A stretch of 64,000 nt of DNA, taken from positions 186,001 to 250,000 of the forward strand of contig CAZNXJ010000005.1 of the NCBI GenBank assembly GCA_964577115.1, written 5' to 3'. Source of the DNA: CAZNXJ01 sp964577115. GTDB lineage: Bacteria; Planctomycetota; Planctomycetia; Pirellulales; Pirellulaceae. Shown here piece after piece: positions 1 through 8,394 of the stretch. The position numbers and the translations under genes were made by a program. How positions within the stretch are numbered: position 1 is the first letter of the stretch; each line of letters opens with the position of its first letter. A model generated the notes under the pieces. That model worked only from the letters and a program-made list of their open reading frames with translations, searched no databases and was not told where the DNA came from.

Positions 1-551
1 TGCGCCCGCTCGAGATCGGCTTTGGCTTTCGCCAGCTGCTTATCGAACTCGGCTAGCTCGTCAGCCGTCGCCTCCCCACCTTCGGCAGCGGCTGCCTCGC
101 GCTGCGTCGTGATCCGGTCGACCTGGACCTGAGCCTGGAGCAGTTCCCGGCGCGCTGCTTCCGCCCGCTCGGCGGCTGTGTTCATGCGCTTAACAAGCTG
201 ATCGACGCGCGAGAAGTCGTGCTCCTTGAGCCCCCGCGTGCGCGCGTCCTGGTTCACCGCGCGCTGAAAATCGTCGATCCGTTCCTTGGGCAACCCGCTG
301 GAACGGACGGCTTCGAGCTGACGTTGCAGCTCGCGCGTCCGATCCTCGAATTCCTCGGTCTCGAACTGCTGGGCACGCCAGTTCGACATGCGTACGTCGA
401 TCCGGCGAGCGGCTTTTTGGTAGTTCTTCCACGCTCGGTCGTGGTCTTTGGCAAACATCCAGAGCGTCGCGACCAACAGGCCCAGCCCGGAGATGCCAAA
501 GAAGAAATGCAGCCGGTTGATATTGCGCCAGGTTTGTTCCGTTGCGGGCAT
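1..551 (-). CDS. Membrane-anchored coiled-coil protein, probable c-type cytochrome partner of the bc complex (3' end outside window)
   Basis: An open frame of 183 codons starts at ATG 551 and has no stop before the left edge, so the C-terminal part is missing. The start lies about 45 bases after the cytochrome b C-terminal gene, in the same operon. Residues 14-36 form one hydrophobic segment (FFFGISGLGLLVATLWMFA) followed by a charged, Glu/Arg/Gln-rich stretch that looks coiled coil for more than 120 residues. No CxxCH haem motif is visible in the part present. In planctomycetes the cytochrome b genes are often followed by a large anchored c-type cytochrome with this kind of N-terminus, so a haem domain further on is an inference. 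The reading frame and TM segment are seen directly; the cytochrome role is not. Confidence 0.7.
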   Translation of the reverse strand, partial: MPATEQTWRNINRLHFFFGISGLGLLVATLWMFAKDHDRAWKNYQKAARRIDVRMSNWRAQQFETEEFEDRTRELQRQLEAVRSSGLPKERIDDFQRAVNQDARTRGLKEHDFSRVDQLVKRMNTAAERAEAARRELLQAQVQVDRITTQREAAAAEGGEATADELAEFDKQLAKAKADLERA

Positions 552-597
552 GCAATCGTTCTCCGCCGGCTCGCACGAAGCGGCAAGCAAGGCCGAT

Positions 598-1956
598 TTA
601 AAAATTCAACAGGTATTCGGGGATGGCGATGAAGTACTTCAGGTTGAACATCCACCGCAGCGACATCTTGATCGGTAGCAGCATCATGAACAGCAACAGG
701 TTGGCCATCACCATGTAGCGGATGAAGCCCATGCGCATGTAGAGCTGCCGGAAAAAGCGGGAGAACATCACGAGCGCCGGCGGCGTCAGAGTCAAGTACG
801 CCAGCACCAGCACGATGCCCGGCAGCTCGCGAAGAACTATGTACCCCAGTTTCGTTCCCAGAGCGGCTTCCGCCGGCGCTTTCGGCCGCGGTTGGTTCAG
901 CAGCGAAACCCAAAAGATCTCGGACAAGTCCACGTTATTCAGTGCTTCGACCTTGTGGGCATCCCACGTCTCGTAGGGGCCGAAGAAGTTCCAGTTCGGT
1001 CCACGCAGGAAGGTGCCCATCACGATCAGCGTCACCCAGAGGACGATGAACCCGAACTGGAATGTCAGGTAGGCGAACTTCCGCTCGTTGATCGTGTAAT
1101 AGCCGTTGCCGGCCTTGTTGAAATCGATGTACGGGATGGCCATCAAGCCGACGATAATCAAGCTCGGTAGCACCACGCCGGCCATCCAAGGATCGTAATA
1201 GACGAGCATTTCCTGGAGGCCAAGGAAGTACCACGGCGCCTTCGACGGGTTGGGCGTCTTCACGGCACTGGCGGGCTCTTCGAGCGGCGCCTGGAGCGTG
1301 ATGGCCCAGACGAGCATGAACGCTGTCAGCGCAACCATGCAGATCAGCTCGGTGTACACCAAATCCGGCCAGACAAGAATCTTTTCATTGTCGACGGCTT
1401 CGAGCGGCGGGAGCCCCTGAGCCTTGCGGTCGTCATTGATCACCGCGCGGCGGGCGCTGAGCCACGTGAAGAAGCCCAAGAGGAAAATCAATCCGACGAT
1501 CGGCACGTTGTCTGGCTTCTGAACGATCGCGGCAAAGTCCGGATCCGTCATCGACATGCCCATTAGTAGCAGCGAGACGTTCAGCAGGACCCACGCCACC
1601 GTCGTATCCACGAAGAACCGCCGGAACACAAACATGAGCGTCAGCAGGATCAGCGATCCCACGCTGTATTCCATCGGCCCCATGAAACCGTTGACCGCAT
1701 CCCGGACGCCGTGCGGCACCGAGACAAGTTCCATCAGGTAGGGCCGGCCGCTGTACGCGATCGGCGAGATGATGAGAAAGAACAGGGACAGAACGAGCCA
1801 AAACCAGGCGGTGGAAATCCCGAGCAGCCGGCGACCGCGGCCCGTCTGCCACAGATAAAGCCACGCGCCGAAGTTGAGGATCGATAGAAACAAGTAGTAG
1901 CTACCCAGAAAGGGCGCCACCGAGCGATAGAATTCCTCGATATTATGGCCGTGCAT
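598..1956 (-). CDS. Cytochrome b C-terminal half (subunit IV-like) with N-terminal membrane extension
   Basis: A polytopic membrane protein of 452 residues with about ten hydrophobic segments. From about residue 195 it resembles cytochrome b subunit IV/PetD: residues 236-250 carry NPSKAPWYFLGLQE, the quinol-oxidation-site region. The usual PEWY tetrapeptide reads APWY here (residues 240-243), so the acidic residue is absent. PetD is about 160 residues, so the first ~195 residues, with several extra membrane spans, are an added domain. It lies downstream of the cytochrome b N-terminal gene and the Rieske gene in one minus-strand operon. It should help form the quinol oxidation site of a membrane quinol:cytochrome c oxidoreductase. 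The family call is firm; the function of the extension is unknown. Confidence 0.88.
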   Translation of the reverse strand: MHGHNIEEFYRSVAPFLGSYYLFLSILNFGAWLYLWQTGRGRRLLGISTAWFWLVLSLFFLIISPIAYSGRPYLMELVSVPHGVRDAVNGFMGPMEYSVGSLILLTLMFVFRRFFVDTTVAWVLLNVSLLLMGMSMTDPDFAAIVQKPDNVPIVGLIFLLGFFTWLSARRAVINDDRKAQGLPPLEAVDNEKILVWPDLVYTELICMVALTAFMLVWAITLQAPLEEPASAVKTPNPSKAPWYFLGLQEMLVYYDPWMAGVVLPSLIIVGLMAIPYIDFNKAGNGYYTINERKFAYLTFQFGFIVLWVTLIVMGTFLRGPNWNFFGPYETWDAHKVEALNNVDLSEIFWVSLLNQPRPKAPAEAALGTKLGYIVLRELPGIVLVLAYLTLTPPALVMFSRFFRQLYMRMGFIRYMVMANLLLFMMLLPIKMSLRWMFNLKYFIAIPEYLLNF

Positions 1957-2029
1957 CGGGAATAGCCGTCATGGGGTTACGAGGTGTACGGGTCCAGCAA
2001 AGCGACCATCGCCAAAAATCCGGCGCCGT

Positions 2030-2806
2030 TTACAGCGGCCCACTGATCCCACCGTCCTTGCGAACGCGCCAAAAATGAATCGCCAGCAGCAAGGAGACTC
2101 CCAGCGGGATCGCGATACAGTGCAGTACGTAAAAGCGATTGAGCGTTTCTTCACCGACAAAGCGGGCACCGAGGAGCCCGAAACGCGCGTCGGAGGCGGC
2201 CGTGATCATGCTGATGCCGTCGACGGTTAGCAGCTGAGCCCCCGGGCCCTCGTGCCCGAGGATCGGGGTGGCGCGAGCCATATTCGAACCGACGGTGATG
2301 GCCCAGATGGCGAGCTGATCCCAGGGCAACAAGTATCCGGTAAACGAAAGCAGCAATGTCAGCAGCAGGAGTATGACGCCCACTACCCAATTGAACTCGC
2401 GCGGCGGTTTATAACTACCGGTTAAAAACACGCGGTACATGTGCAGCCAGACGGTAATCACCATCGCGTGCGCGCCCCAGCGATGCAGCTCGCGCAGCAA
2501 CCCCATCGACGTGACATCGCGCAGCACCAGGATGTCGTGATAGGCCCACTCGAGCGTCGGCCGGTAATAGAACATCAGCAAGACGCCGGTCACCGTCTCG
2601 ACGAGAAACAAAAAGAACGTGACGCCGCCCATGCACCAGGTATAGCTGAGCGCAATCCCCTGCTTCTTGATCGAAACGGGATGCAGATGCAAGAAAAAGT
2701 TCGTCAGCATCACGACGATGCGATTGCGACGATCCACCGGCATCGGGTGCCGGAAGATACTCTTCCAGATCTGCGAGCTGCGAATGATTTCACCAAGCGT
2801 GGGCAT
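2030..2806 (-). CDS. Cytochrome b N-terminal domain subunit (cytochrome b6-like)
   Basis: 258 residues, about the size of cytochrome b6 plus a short N-terminus. It binds the two b haems of a Rieske/cytochrome b complex in the cytoplasmic membrane. The first pair of haem ligands is in [16 protein letters not shown] (His spacing 14) and the second pair in the segment LHCIAIPLG...LLAIHFWR (spacing 15). [10 protein letters not shown] is the conserved loop between helices, and the C-terminus ends with the b6-like [10 protein letters not shown]. Four main transmembrane helices are visible. It lies between the Rieske gene upstream and the subunit-IV-like gene downstream, so cytochrome b is split into two polypeptides, as in b6f and many non-proteobacterial complexes. 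Start ATG 2806. Confidence 0.92.
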   Translation of the reverse strand: MPTLGEIIRSSQIWKSIFRHPMPVDRRNRIVVMLTNFFLHLHPVSIKKQGIALSYTWCMGGVTFFLFLVETVTGVLLMFYYRPTLEWAYHDILVLRDVTSMGLLRELHRWGAHAMVITVWLHMYRVFLTGSYKPPREFNWVVGVILLLLTLLLSFTGYLLPWDQLAIWAITVGSNMARATPILGHEGPGAQLLTVDGISMITAASDARFGLLGARFVGEETLNRFYVLHCIAIPLGVSLLLAIHFWRVRKDGGISGPL

Positions 2807-2979
2807 GTTCGCGCGTTCGTTCTAAATGAGTGCGTCAGAGGAGATACGCCAGGGCCGCCGCGGGTGGCGCGCAGAATGGCGATTCGCCGGAGTCGCTCCG
2901 CGCATCCCACGCCAAGAAGGCCGCCTTGATTTCAACGTGCTGACTGTCCTTGGGTCCGCGCCGCGCGTGCCGAGCGGCA

Positions 2980-4239
2980 TTAGACCGCAACATAGGAAGC
3001 GGAATCGCTCCACTGGCCGAGCTCTTCCTGAAACGTTCGGCTCTTATCAACTTCCAACTGGCCGTCATCGGCCACGCGGATGGCGTAGCGTTCGAGCGGC
3101 CGCGGGGCGGGCCCCTCGAAGTTCACCCCATCCTTATAGAACCCGCTGCCATGGCACGGGCACTTGAACTTCTGCTCGCCCTCGAGCCAGTTCGGCGTGC
3201 AGCCCAGATGCGTGCAGACGGTTTTCAGAGCATAGATTTGCGGCTGCCCTTCGTACTCGTAGCGCACAATCCAAACGCCGAACTGCGAGACGTATTTCGT
3301 TTCGACCTGCCCCGGCGCGTAGTCGGACGGGAAGCCGACCTTAAACACCGTGGGCGGTTCGATCAGGATGTTCGGGAACATGTACCGAGCTAACCCGAGC
3401 AGCCACAGGAGGTTCGTCACGAACAGCGTCGAGAAGCCGACCGCCAATGATGAACCGAACAGCAGCGCCCCGATGCTGCCAAAGAAGGTCCGGCGCGTCG
3501 TCGGAGCGGCCGCGGCCGGCTTGGGATCCAGGTAGGCGGGTCGCTCGGGAGGCGGCGGCAACTTCGGCTTGCTCGGCGCCGGAGCGGCAGGTGCGGCCTT
3601 CGCCGCTGCTTCCGCCTTCGAGATGGGGCCAGGTTTCGCGGCACCTCGAGCTGCCGCGAGGATACTGGCCGTATCGTATACCGCAGCCGCGGCCCCCGGC
3701 TTAGCAGCCGGCTTCGCGGCAGGCTTGGCCGCCGCAGGTTTCGCCGTAGGCGCCTTGGGTGCGGCCGGTGCCGCAGCAACGGGTGCCGCCGGCTTGGCCG
3801 GGGCCCCTGCCCCCTTGCCGCCTCGGGCGGCTGCGAGCACCTCGGCGACCGACATTTCGCTGGCCTTCTTCCCCGGCGCTGCGGGCTTGGCCGGCGCTGG
3901 CGTTTCGGCCGCAGGTGTACCCTTCGCAGGACCGGCGGCTGATGGAGCCCCCGCTGCCTTCCCGGCGCGAGCGGCTGCGAGCACCTCCGCAACCGACATC
4001 TCCGTGCCTTTTTTCAGCGGAGCCGCCGGGCGCGGAGCTTCCGCCGAACCTGCAGACTCGGGAGCTCCCGTCTCCGCGGGACCCGGCTCGGATGCACCGG
4101 CCTGGGCAGCCGCAGGTTCGGAGCTCGGCGGCGGCTCGGCGGCTGCGGGAGGCGGAGAGGAATTGGCCCCGCCTTGACTGTCGCGTCGCCGACACTCGGC
4201 CAGAATTTCCTCGACCGAAAGCTTTTTCTTGTCCGCCAT
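2980..4239 (-). CDS. Rieske [2Fe-2S] protein with long repeat-bearing Ala/Pro/Lys-rich N-terminal extension
   Basis: 419 residues; ordinary Rieske subunits are about 180. The C-terminal part (290-419) is the Rieske domain with cluster ligands C342-T-H344-L-G-C347 and C360-P-C362-H363. TRRTFFG at 249-255 followed by a hydrophobic stretch (255-282) is a Tat-like signal/anchor. The first 245 residues are low-complexity Ala/Pro/Lys and would stay in the cytoplasm. They contain four copies of a short motif: KLSVEEILAECRR (6-18), TEMSVAEVLAAAR (79-91), SEMSVAEVLAAAR (127-139) and YDTASILAAAR (188-198). The protein passes electrons from quinol to cytochrome c and is the first gene of the bc operon. 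The role of the extension is unknown; the spaced helices suggest a docking or multimerising tail. Confidence 0.92.
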   Translation of the reverse strand: MADKKKLSVEEILAECRRRDSQGGANSSPPPAAAEPPPSSEPAAAQAGASEPGPAETGAPESAGSAEAPRPAAPLKKGTEMSVAEVLAAARAGKAAGAPSAAGPAKGTPAAETPAPAKPAAPGKKASEMSVAEVLAAARGGKGAGAPAKPAAPVAAAPAAPKAPTAKPAAAKPAAKPAAKPGAAAAVYDTASILAAARGAAKPGPISKAEAAAKAAPAAPAPSKPKLPPPPERPAYLDPKPAAAAPTTRRTFFGSIGALLFGSSLAVGFSTLFVTNLLWLLGLARYMFPNILIEPPTVFKVGFPSDYAPGQVETKYVSQFGVWIVRYEYEGQPQIYALKTVCTHLGCTPNWLEGEQKFKCPCHGSGFYKDGVNFEGPAPRPLERYAIRVADDGQLEVDKSRTFQEELGQWSDSASYVAV

Positions 4240-5020
4240 AGAGAATGCTCGCCGCTCTCGTCGTCAAAGAAGCATTGGATCTGTGGACATCTACCACAGA
4301 ACCCTGGCGTGCCGCGGGTGAAAGATCCACGCGCCCAAAGAGCCGTCGCGGAAGGGACGCCGCAACACCGAAAGTCGATCAGCAGCAGCCAGCGCCTGCA
4401 GAAAAGTCCTTTCGGGACGGCGGTTACGAACCGCCATGTTGTATCCCAACAGGCGCGGTTGTCAACCAGCGAAATCCGACCCCTACTCCGGCGCGAAATC
4501 TCACTCGTGTGTAGCTATCAAAATTTCAACCCCGAGTGAACGCGGCAAATTGTCGCAGGCGCCCCGGATGGCACCCCGCGGTCCCTGGAACCGCCGCTTG
4601 ACGCGCACCGCTGCGCCCACCGAGTTGCTCGGGTTTCTCCGAACGAACTAGCGCCGGCCACACAATCCGCATCCGCGTGCTGCGCGTAAAATGTCCACAC
4701 GCTCATGCCCCTGAAAAAATCCTCGCCGCACAGCGGCCCGCAGGGTTGGGCGAGAAGTCAAGGCCGCTGGGCCGAGCGCGCGAGGTTGTTCCTTGCAACG
4801 CATTGAAACGCCGTCACGCCAAACTCTCGCCGAAGTCCGTTGCCGAAAAATCGCCGCGGCACAATCAGACAATAATAAGGTGTGCGGCGTTGCGGCCGAG
4901 TTCGCCAAGGCCGACGGCCGCACCGCCCTCTGCCCATCGCCCGGCGGATGCCCTATTCTGAATCGGACCGGGCCCTGGCCCCAACCGGAACCAAATCAAC
5001 TTGCAAGCTGAAATTCAACC
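4240..5020 (+). other. 781-base divergent intergenic region between the Rieske operon and purD
   Basis: No convincing gene was found here. Short open frames exist on both strands but have unlike composition, no recognisable protein features and no ribosome binding site. The stretch must hold promoters for both the leftward respiratory operon and rightward purD. One perfect palindrome (4419-4435) is the only structured element I could identify. No tRNA or riboswitch pattern was recognised. Confidence 0.5.
4419..4435. promoter_or_regulatory. Perfect palindrome GGCGGTT-ACG-AACCGCC
   Basis: Seven-base inverted repeat with a three-base spacer, about 180 bases upstream of the Rieske start and 585 bases upstream of purD. 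It is not beside a gene end, so a terminator is unlikely; an operator or RNA hairpin in the Rieske leader is possible. Palindromes of this size occur by chance in GC-rich DNA. Confidence 0.3.
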
Positions 5021-6310
5021 ATGAAGGTCCTCGTTATTGGCAATGGCGGGCGCGAACACGCGCTGGCCTGGAAGCTGGCTCAGTCGTCACGCGTCGACCG
5101 CGTCTTTGTGGCGCCGGGCAACGCCGGCACGGGCTTGGACGCGGAAAATGTCGACATTCCCGCCACGGACATCCCGCGACTTCTCAAATTCGCGCGCGAA
5201 AACCAAGTCGGACTGACCGTCGTTGGCCCCGAAGCGCCGCTGGTTGCGGGGATCATCGATGCTTTCCAGCAAGAGAAGCTGAGGATTTTCGGCCCCTCCA
5301 AGGCCGCAGCGCAGCTCGAAGGCAGCAAAGTCTTCTGCAAGACCCTGCTGCACGGAGCCGACGTGCCCACGGCCGACTTCCACGTGTTTCGCGATGCGAA
5401 GAGCGCCGAGCGTTATGTGCTCGACCGCTATCCGTCCGACGATGAAAACGTGCCGCTCGTCGTCAAAGCCGATGGCCTCGCATCCGGCAAAGGCGTTGTC
5501 GTCTGCTCAAACCGCCGCGATGCCTTGGCCGCCATCGACCAGATCGCGCGGCAGCGGGTCTTCGGCGAGGCCGGCAACCAGATCATTATTGAAGAGCGAC
5601 TGAATGGGCAGGAGGCCAGCGTGCTGGCGATTACCGACGGCCAGACCATTGTCACGCTGCCCCCTGCGCAGGATCACAAGCCAGCCTACGACGGCGACCG
5701 TGGCCCCAACACGGGTGGCATGGGCGCCTACTGCCCAACGCCGCTCGTTCAGTCCGACATGCTGCACTGGGTCGAAGAGCACATGCTCGTTCCCACCGTG
5801 CATGCGCTGAAACGTTCGCGGCGCCCGTTCCGTGGAGTGCTCTATGCGGGCCTCATGTTTACGCATCAGGGCCCCAAAGTACTCGAATACAACGTTCGCT
5901 TCGGCGACCCTGAGTGCCAGCCAATCCTGATGCGTCTGCAAAGCGATCTATTGGATCTGCTCGAAGCCACCGTCGACGGGCGGCTCGACGAGATCGAACC
6001 CTTACGCTGGGACCCACGGCCGTCGGTCTGCGTCGTCATGGCCAGCGAAGGTTACCCGGGACCCTACGAGCGCGGCATGCCAATCCGCGGATTGGAGGAA
6101 GCAGCCAAGCTGCCCGATGTAAAGGTGTTCCACGCCGGCACCGCCACGGTGGACGGTCAGATCGTCGCCAACGGCGGCCGAGTGCTCGGCGTCACCGCGC
6201 TGGGCAGCTCGATTTCCGCCGCCAAGCTCCAGGCTTACACGGCCGTCCGCTGCATCCGCTGGAAAGGCGCGTGGTGCCGCAAGGATATTTCCGACAAGGC
6301 GCTCGCGTAG
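5021..6310 (+). CDS. purD: Phosphoribosylamine-glycine ligase (GAR synthetase)
   Basis: 429 residues, the usual PurD length. It joins glycine to 5-phosphoribosylamine using ATP in purine synthesis, in the cytoplasm. The N-terminus MKVLVIGNGGREHALAWKL is diagnostic of PurD. Further on are KADGLASGKGVVVC in the ATP-grasp fold, DHKPAYDGDRGPNTGGMGAY, and YNVRFGDPECQ near residue 290. It stands first in a plus-strand unit with the NYN-domain gene 35 bases downstream. No strong Shine-Dalgarno sequence is visible upstream; the start is set by the conserved N-terminus. Confidence 0.97.
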   Translation: MKVLVIGNGGREHALAWKLAQSSRVDRVFVAPGNAGTGLDAENVDIPATDIPRLLKFARENQVGLTVVGPEAPLVAGIIDAFQQEKLRIFGPSKAAAQLEGSKVFCKTLLHGADVPTADFHVFRDAKSAERYVLDRYPSDDENVPLVVKADGLASGKGVVVCSNRRDALAAIDQIARQRVFGEAGNQIIIEERLNGQEASVLAITDGQTIVTLPPAQDHKPAYDGDRGPNTGGMGAYCPTPLVQSDMLHWVEEHMLVPTVHALKRSRRPFRGVLYAGLMFTHQGPKVLEYNVRFGDPECQPILMRLQSDLLDLLEATVDGRLDEIEPLRWDPRPSVCVVMASEGYPGPYERGMPIRGLEEAAKLPDVKVFHAGTATVDGQIVANGGRVLGVTALGSSISAAKLQAYTAVRCIRWKGAWCRKDISDKALA

Positions 6311-6345
6311 CACGCCGCCGCGCGCTCGCCGGAAAGCGCTTGCGC

Positions 6346-6828
6346 ATGCGAGTACTGATCGACGGTTACAACCTGCTGTTCCAGTCCGGGCTGCTGCCTC
6401 GGCGGCGCGGTCCGGACGGACTACAGCGAGCTCGCCGCTCGCTCATCCGGCACCTCGCCCGCCTCTTGGAACCGGAGGCAGTTGAAAGGACCGTCGTCGT
6501 CTTCGATGCCCAGCAGCAGCCGCCCGGTATCGATACGGTCGAAAAGTTGCACGGCATCACCGTGCTCTACGCCGTCAATTACGAAGACGCCGACGAACTG
6601 CTCGAAGAACTGATCCGTCGCGAGCCCACCCCCAAACGGCTGCTCGTCGTTTCCAGCGATCGGCGCATCCAGCGAGCAGCCCGGCGCCGGCGCGCTCATC
6701 CGGTCGACAGCTTCGAATGGTGGAACGAACTCCAATCGCCTGGCCCGGGCCGCGACGAGCCGCTCGACGACGAAGACGAAGAGAAGCCGGACATCGGCAA
6801 CCCGTTCCCCGAAGGCTACGGCCTCTGA
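6346..6828 (+). CDS. YacP/NYN-domain ribonuclease-like protein
   Basis: 160 residues from ATG 6346; the frame is open further upstream but that part overlaps purD. The N-terminus MRVLIDGYNLLFQSG carries the first acidic residue of the PIN-like NYN/YacP (DUF901) fold. VVVFDAQQQPPG and the acidic segment YEDADELLEELI, followed by VVSSDRRIQRAARRR, fit the rest of the fold. The family relates to Bacillus YacP/Rae1, a ribosome-associated mRNA endonuclease, so an RNA-processing role is likely but unproven. The C-terminal 30 residues are acidic and Pro-rich. It probably shares a transcript with purD. Confidence 0.8.
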   Translation: MRVLIDGYNLLFQSGLLPRRRGPDGLQRARRSLIRHLARLLEPEAVERTVVVFDAQQQPPGIDTVEKLHGITVLYAVNYEDADELLEELIRREPTPKRLLVVSSDRRIQRAARRRRAHPVDSFEWWNELQSPGPGRDEPLDDEDEEKPDIGNPFPEGYGL

Positions 6829-6870
6829 GGGCCAACAGAAGCCTCGCCCCGCCTCATCTTCGTCCGGGCC

Positions 6871-6891
6871 CATCCGTGCTATCCGTGGTTT
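6871..6891 (+). repeat. CATCCGTG/ATCCGTGG intergenic repeat unit
   Basis: Two direct copies of ATCCGTG (CATCCGTGCT then ATCCGTGGTT) lie at the convergent junction of the NYN gene and the dihydroorotase-like gene. The repeat overlaps the last codons of the latter. Related CACGGAT/ATCCGTG units occur at 14483-14513, 22949-22979 and 39096-39112. Confidence 0.45.
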
Positions 6892-8222
6892 GTCACCCGT
6901 TCTCTCGCGCTCCCGCGATCCAATTTCAGCTCGCCGCCCACAATCACTTGGCGAGCGCGGCCGATCAGCTCACGGCCGGCGAGTGGTGTGTTGAAACTTT
7001 TGGACGCGAATGACTCGGTGCGCACCGTCCACCGCTCGTTGGGATCGATGATCGTCACATCGGCATCCGCGCCGATTTGCAGCGTGCCTTTGGGAAGCCC
7101 CAGGACGCGCGCGGGGTGGATCGTCATTTTTGCGAGAGCGCGCGGCCAGTCGAGCTTGCCCGTGCCGACGAGGAAGGTGGAAACGGCTGCGAGCGTGGTT
7201 TCGAGCGTCGACATGCCGAACGGCGCCTGGTCGAGCTCGCGCATTTTCTTTTCGAGCGCCCGCGGAGCGTGCCCGCTGCAAATGACGTCGATCGTGTCAT
7301 CCACGAGCCCGTCGATGCAGGCCTGCACGTGATCCGGCGAACGGAGCGGTGGGTTGACCTTGTAGTTGCAGTCGAACGACCGCAGCGCATCGTCGGCAAA
7401 GCAGAAATTCGGCGCAGCGATCTCGGCCGTGACCGGCACGCCCCGTGATTTCGCTCGCCGGATCAAGTCAACACTCCCGCCGCTCGAGACGTTCATCAAA
7501 TGCAACCGTCCGCCGGTTGTCTCGGCCAGCCGAATATCGCGGCCCACCATCACGTCCTCGGCTTCGGCCGGCATTCCAGCGAGGCCGAGCACCATCGAGA
7601 TCAGCCCTTCGTGCATGACGCCGCCGCGAGAAAGCTCCTCGACCTCCGGATGGCTCAAGATCGGCTTGTCGAACATCAAGCAGTACTCGAGCGCTCGTCG
7701 CAGCAGCTCCGAGTTATAAATCGGGCGCTGCGCATCGCTGAAACCCACCGCGCCGGCTTCGACCAGCGAGCCGATTTCGGCGAGCTCCTTCCCTTCGCGG
7801 TTTTTGCTGACACACGCGATCACGTAAACATGGCAGTTGTTCGCGCGAGCCGCCTTCTGCCGAATGAACTCGACGCCTGCCTGCGTATCGACGGGCGGAT
7901 CCGTTTCGGGAATGCAGGCGATCGAGGTGAAACCGCCCGACAACGCGGCAGCGGTGCCCGTCTCGATCGTTTCGTCCTCTTCCCAACCCGGTTCGCGCAG
8001 TTGCACGTGGATGTCAATCAATCCCGGCGCCACGATCATGCCGCTCGCGTCAAGCGTTCGCTCAGCGCCCGTCGGTTCGACGTCGTACGCAGCGATGCGT
8101 CCCCCCTCGATCAACACGCTGGTCACGCGATCCATGTTCTGACTCGGATCGATCACGCGTCCGTTTTGAATGAGGAGTCGAGGTGTCTGCAAATCGGCGT
8201 TGGTGGACATTCGCGTACTCAA
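6879..8222 (-). CDS. pyrC: Dihydroorotase-like protein with degenerate active site (PyrC'-type candidate)
   Basis: 447 residues, full length for class I dihydroorotase, and clearly of that family (APGLIDIHVQLREPG, NPPLRS, APFGMSTLET, SKSFNTPLAG). Key residues are altered relative to active enzymes such as the Bacillus protein. The HxH metal motif reads H72-V-Q74; the FxDDG region reads F161-S-D163-A164-Q; the metal His of the HVCHVS motif is Asn244 (HLMNVSS); and the catalytic Asp of TDHAPH is Gly317 (SGHAPR). H191 is kept. The gene lies 172 bases downstream of pyrB. In Pseudomonas and others an inactive PyrC' paralogue is a structural subunit of aspartate carbamoyltransferase, and that is the best reading here. 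A second, active pyrC elsewhere in the genome would then be expected. If it is the only one, either the enzyme tolerates these changes or the pathway differs. Confidence 0.88.
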   Translation of the reverse strand: MSTRMSTNADLQTPRLLIQNGRVIDPSQNMDRVTSVLIEGGRIAAYDVEPTGAERTLDASGMIVAPGLIDIHVQLREPGWEEDETIETGTAAALSGGFTSIACIPETDPPVDTQAGVEFIRQKAARANNCHVYVIACVSKNREGKELAEIGSLVEAGAVGFSDAQRPIYNSELLRRALEYCLMFDKPILSHPEVEELSRGGVMHEGLISMVLGLAGMPAEAEDVMVGRDIRLAETTGGRLHLMNVSSGGSVDLIRRAKSRGVPVTAEIAAPNFCFADDALRSFDCNYKVNPPLRSPDHVQACIDGLVDDTIDVICSGHAPRALEKKMRELDQAPFGMSTLETTLAAVSTFLVGTGKLDWPRALAKMTIHPARVLGLPKGTLQIGADADVTIIDPNERWTVRTESFASKSFNTPLAGRELIGRARQVIVGGELKLDRGSARERVTNHG

Positions 8223-8394
8223 TCGTTTCTTGCGGGGCCGCTGGTCGGCGGCTTAGGTTCCGGGGCTACCATTCATCGGTTTGATGGCCCGATGCAGCAG
8301 AAACGCCCGGCTCGGATTCGTGTTTTTCAGAAAGCGGTCGGAATGGAGGATGCTCCGCTGCCGCGATGGGCACGATGGGACATGCGACGGACCT

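Noticed and set aside
3560..4170. Low-complexity repeat DNA as a possible tandem-repeat or CRISPR-like array
   Set aside because: The periodicity is explained by Ala/Pro/Lys codons of the Rieske N-terminal extension; units are not separated by unique spacers.
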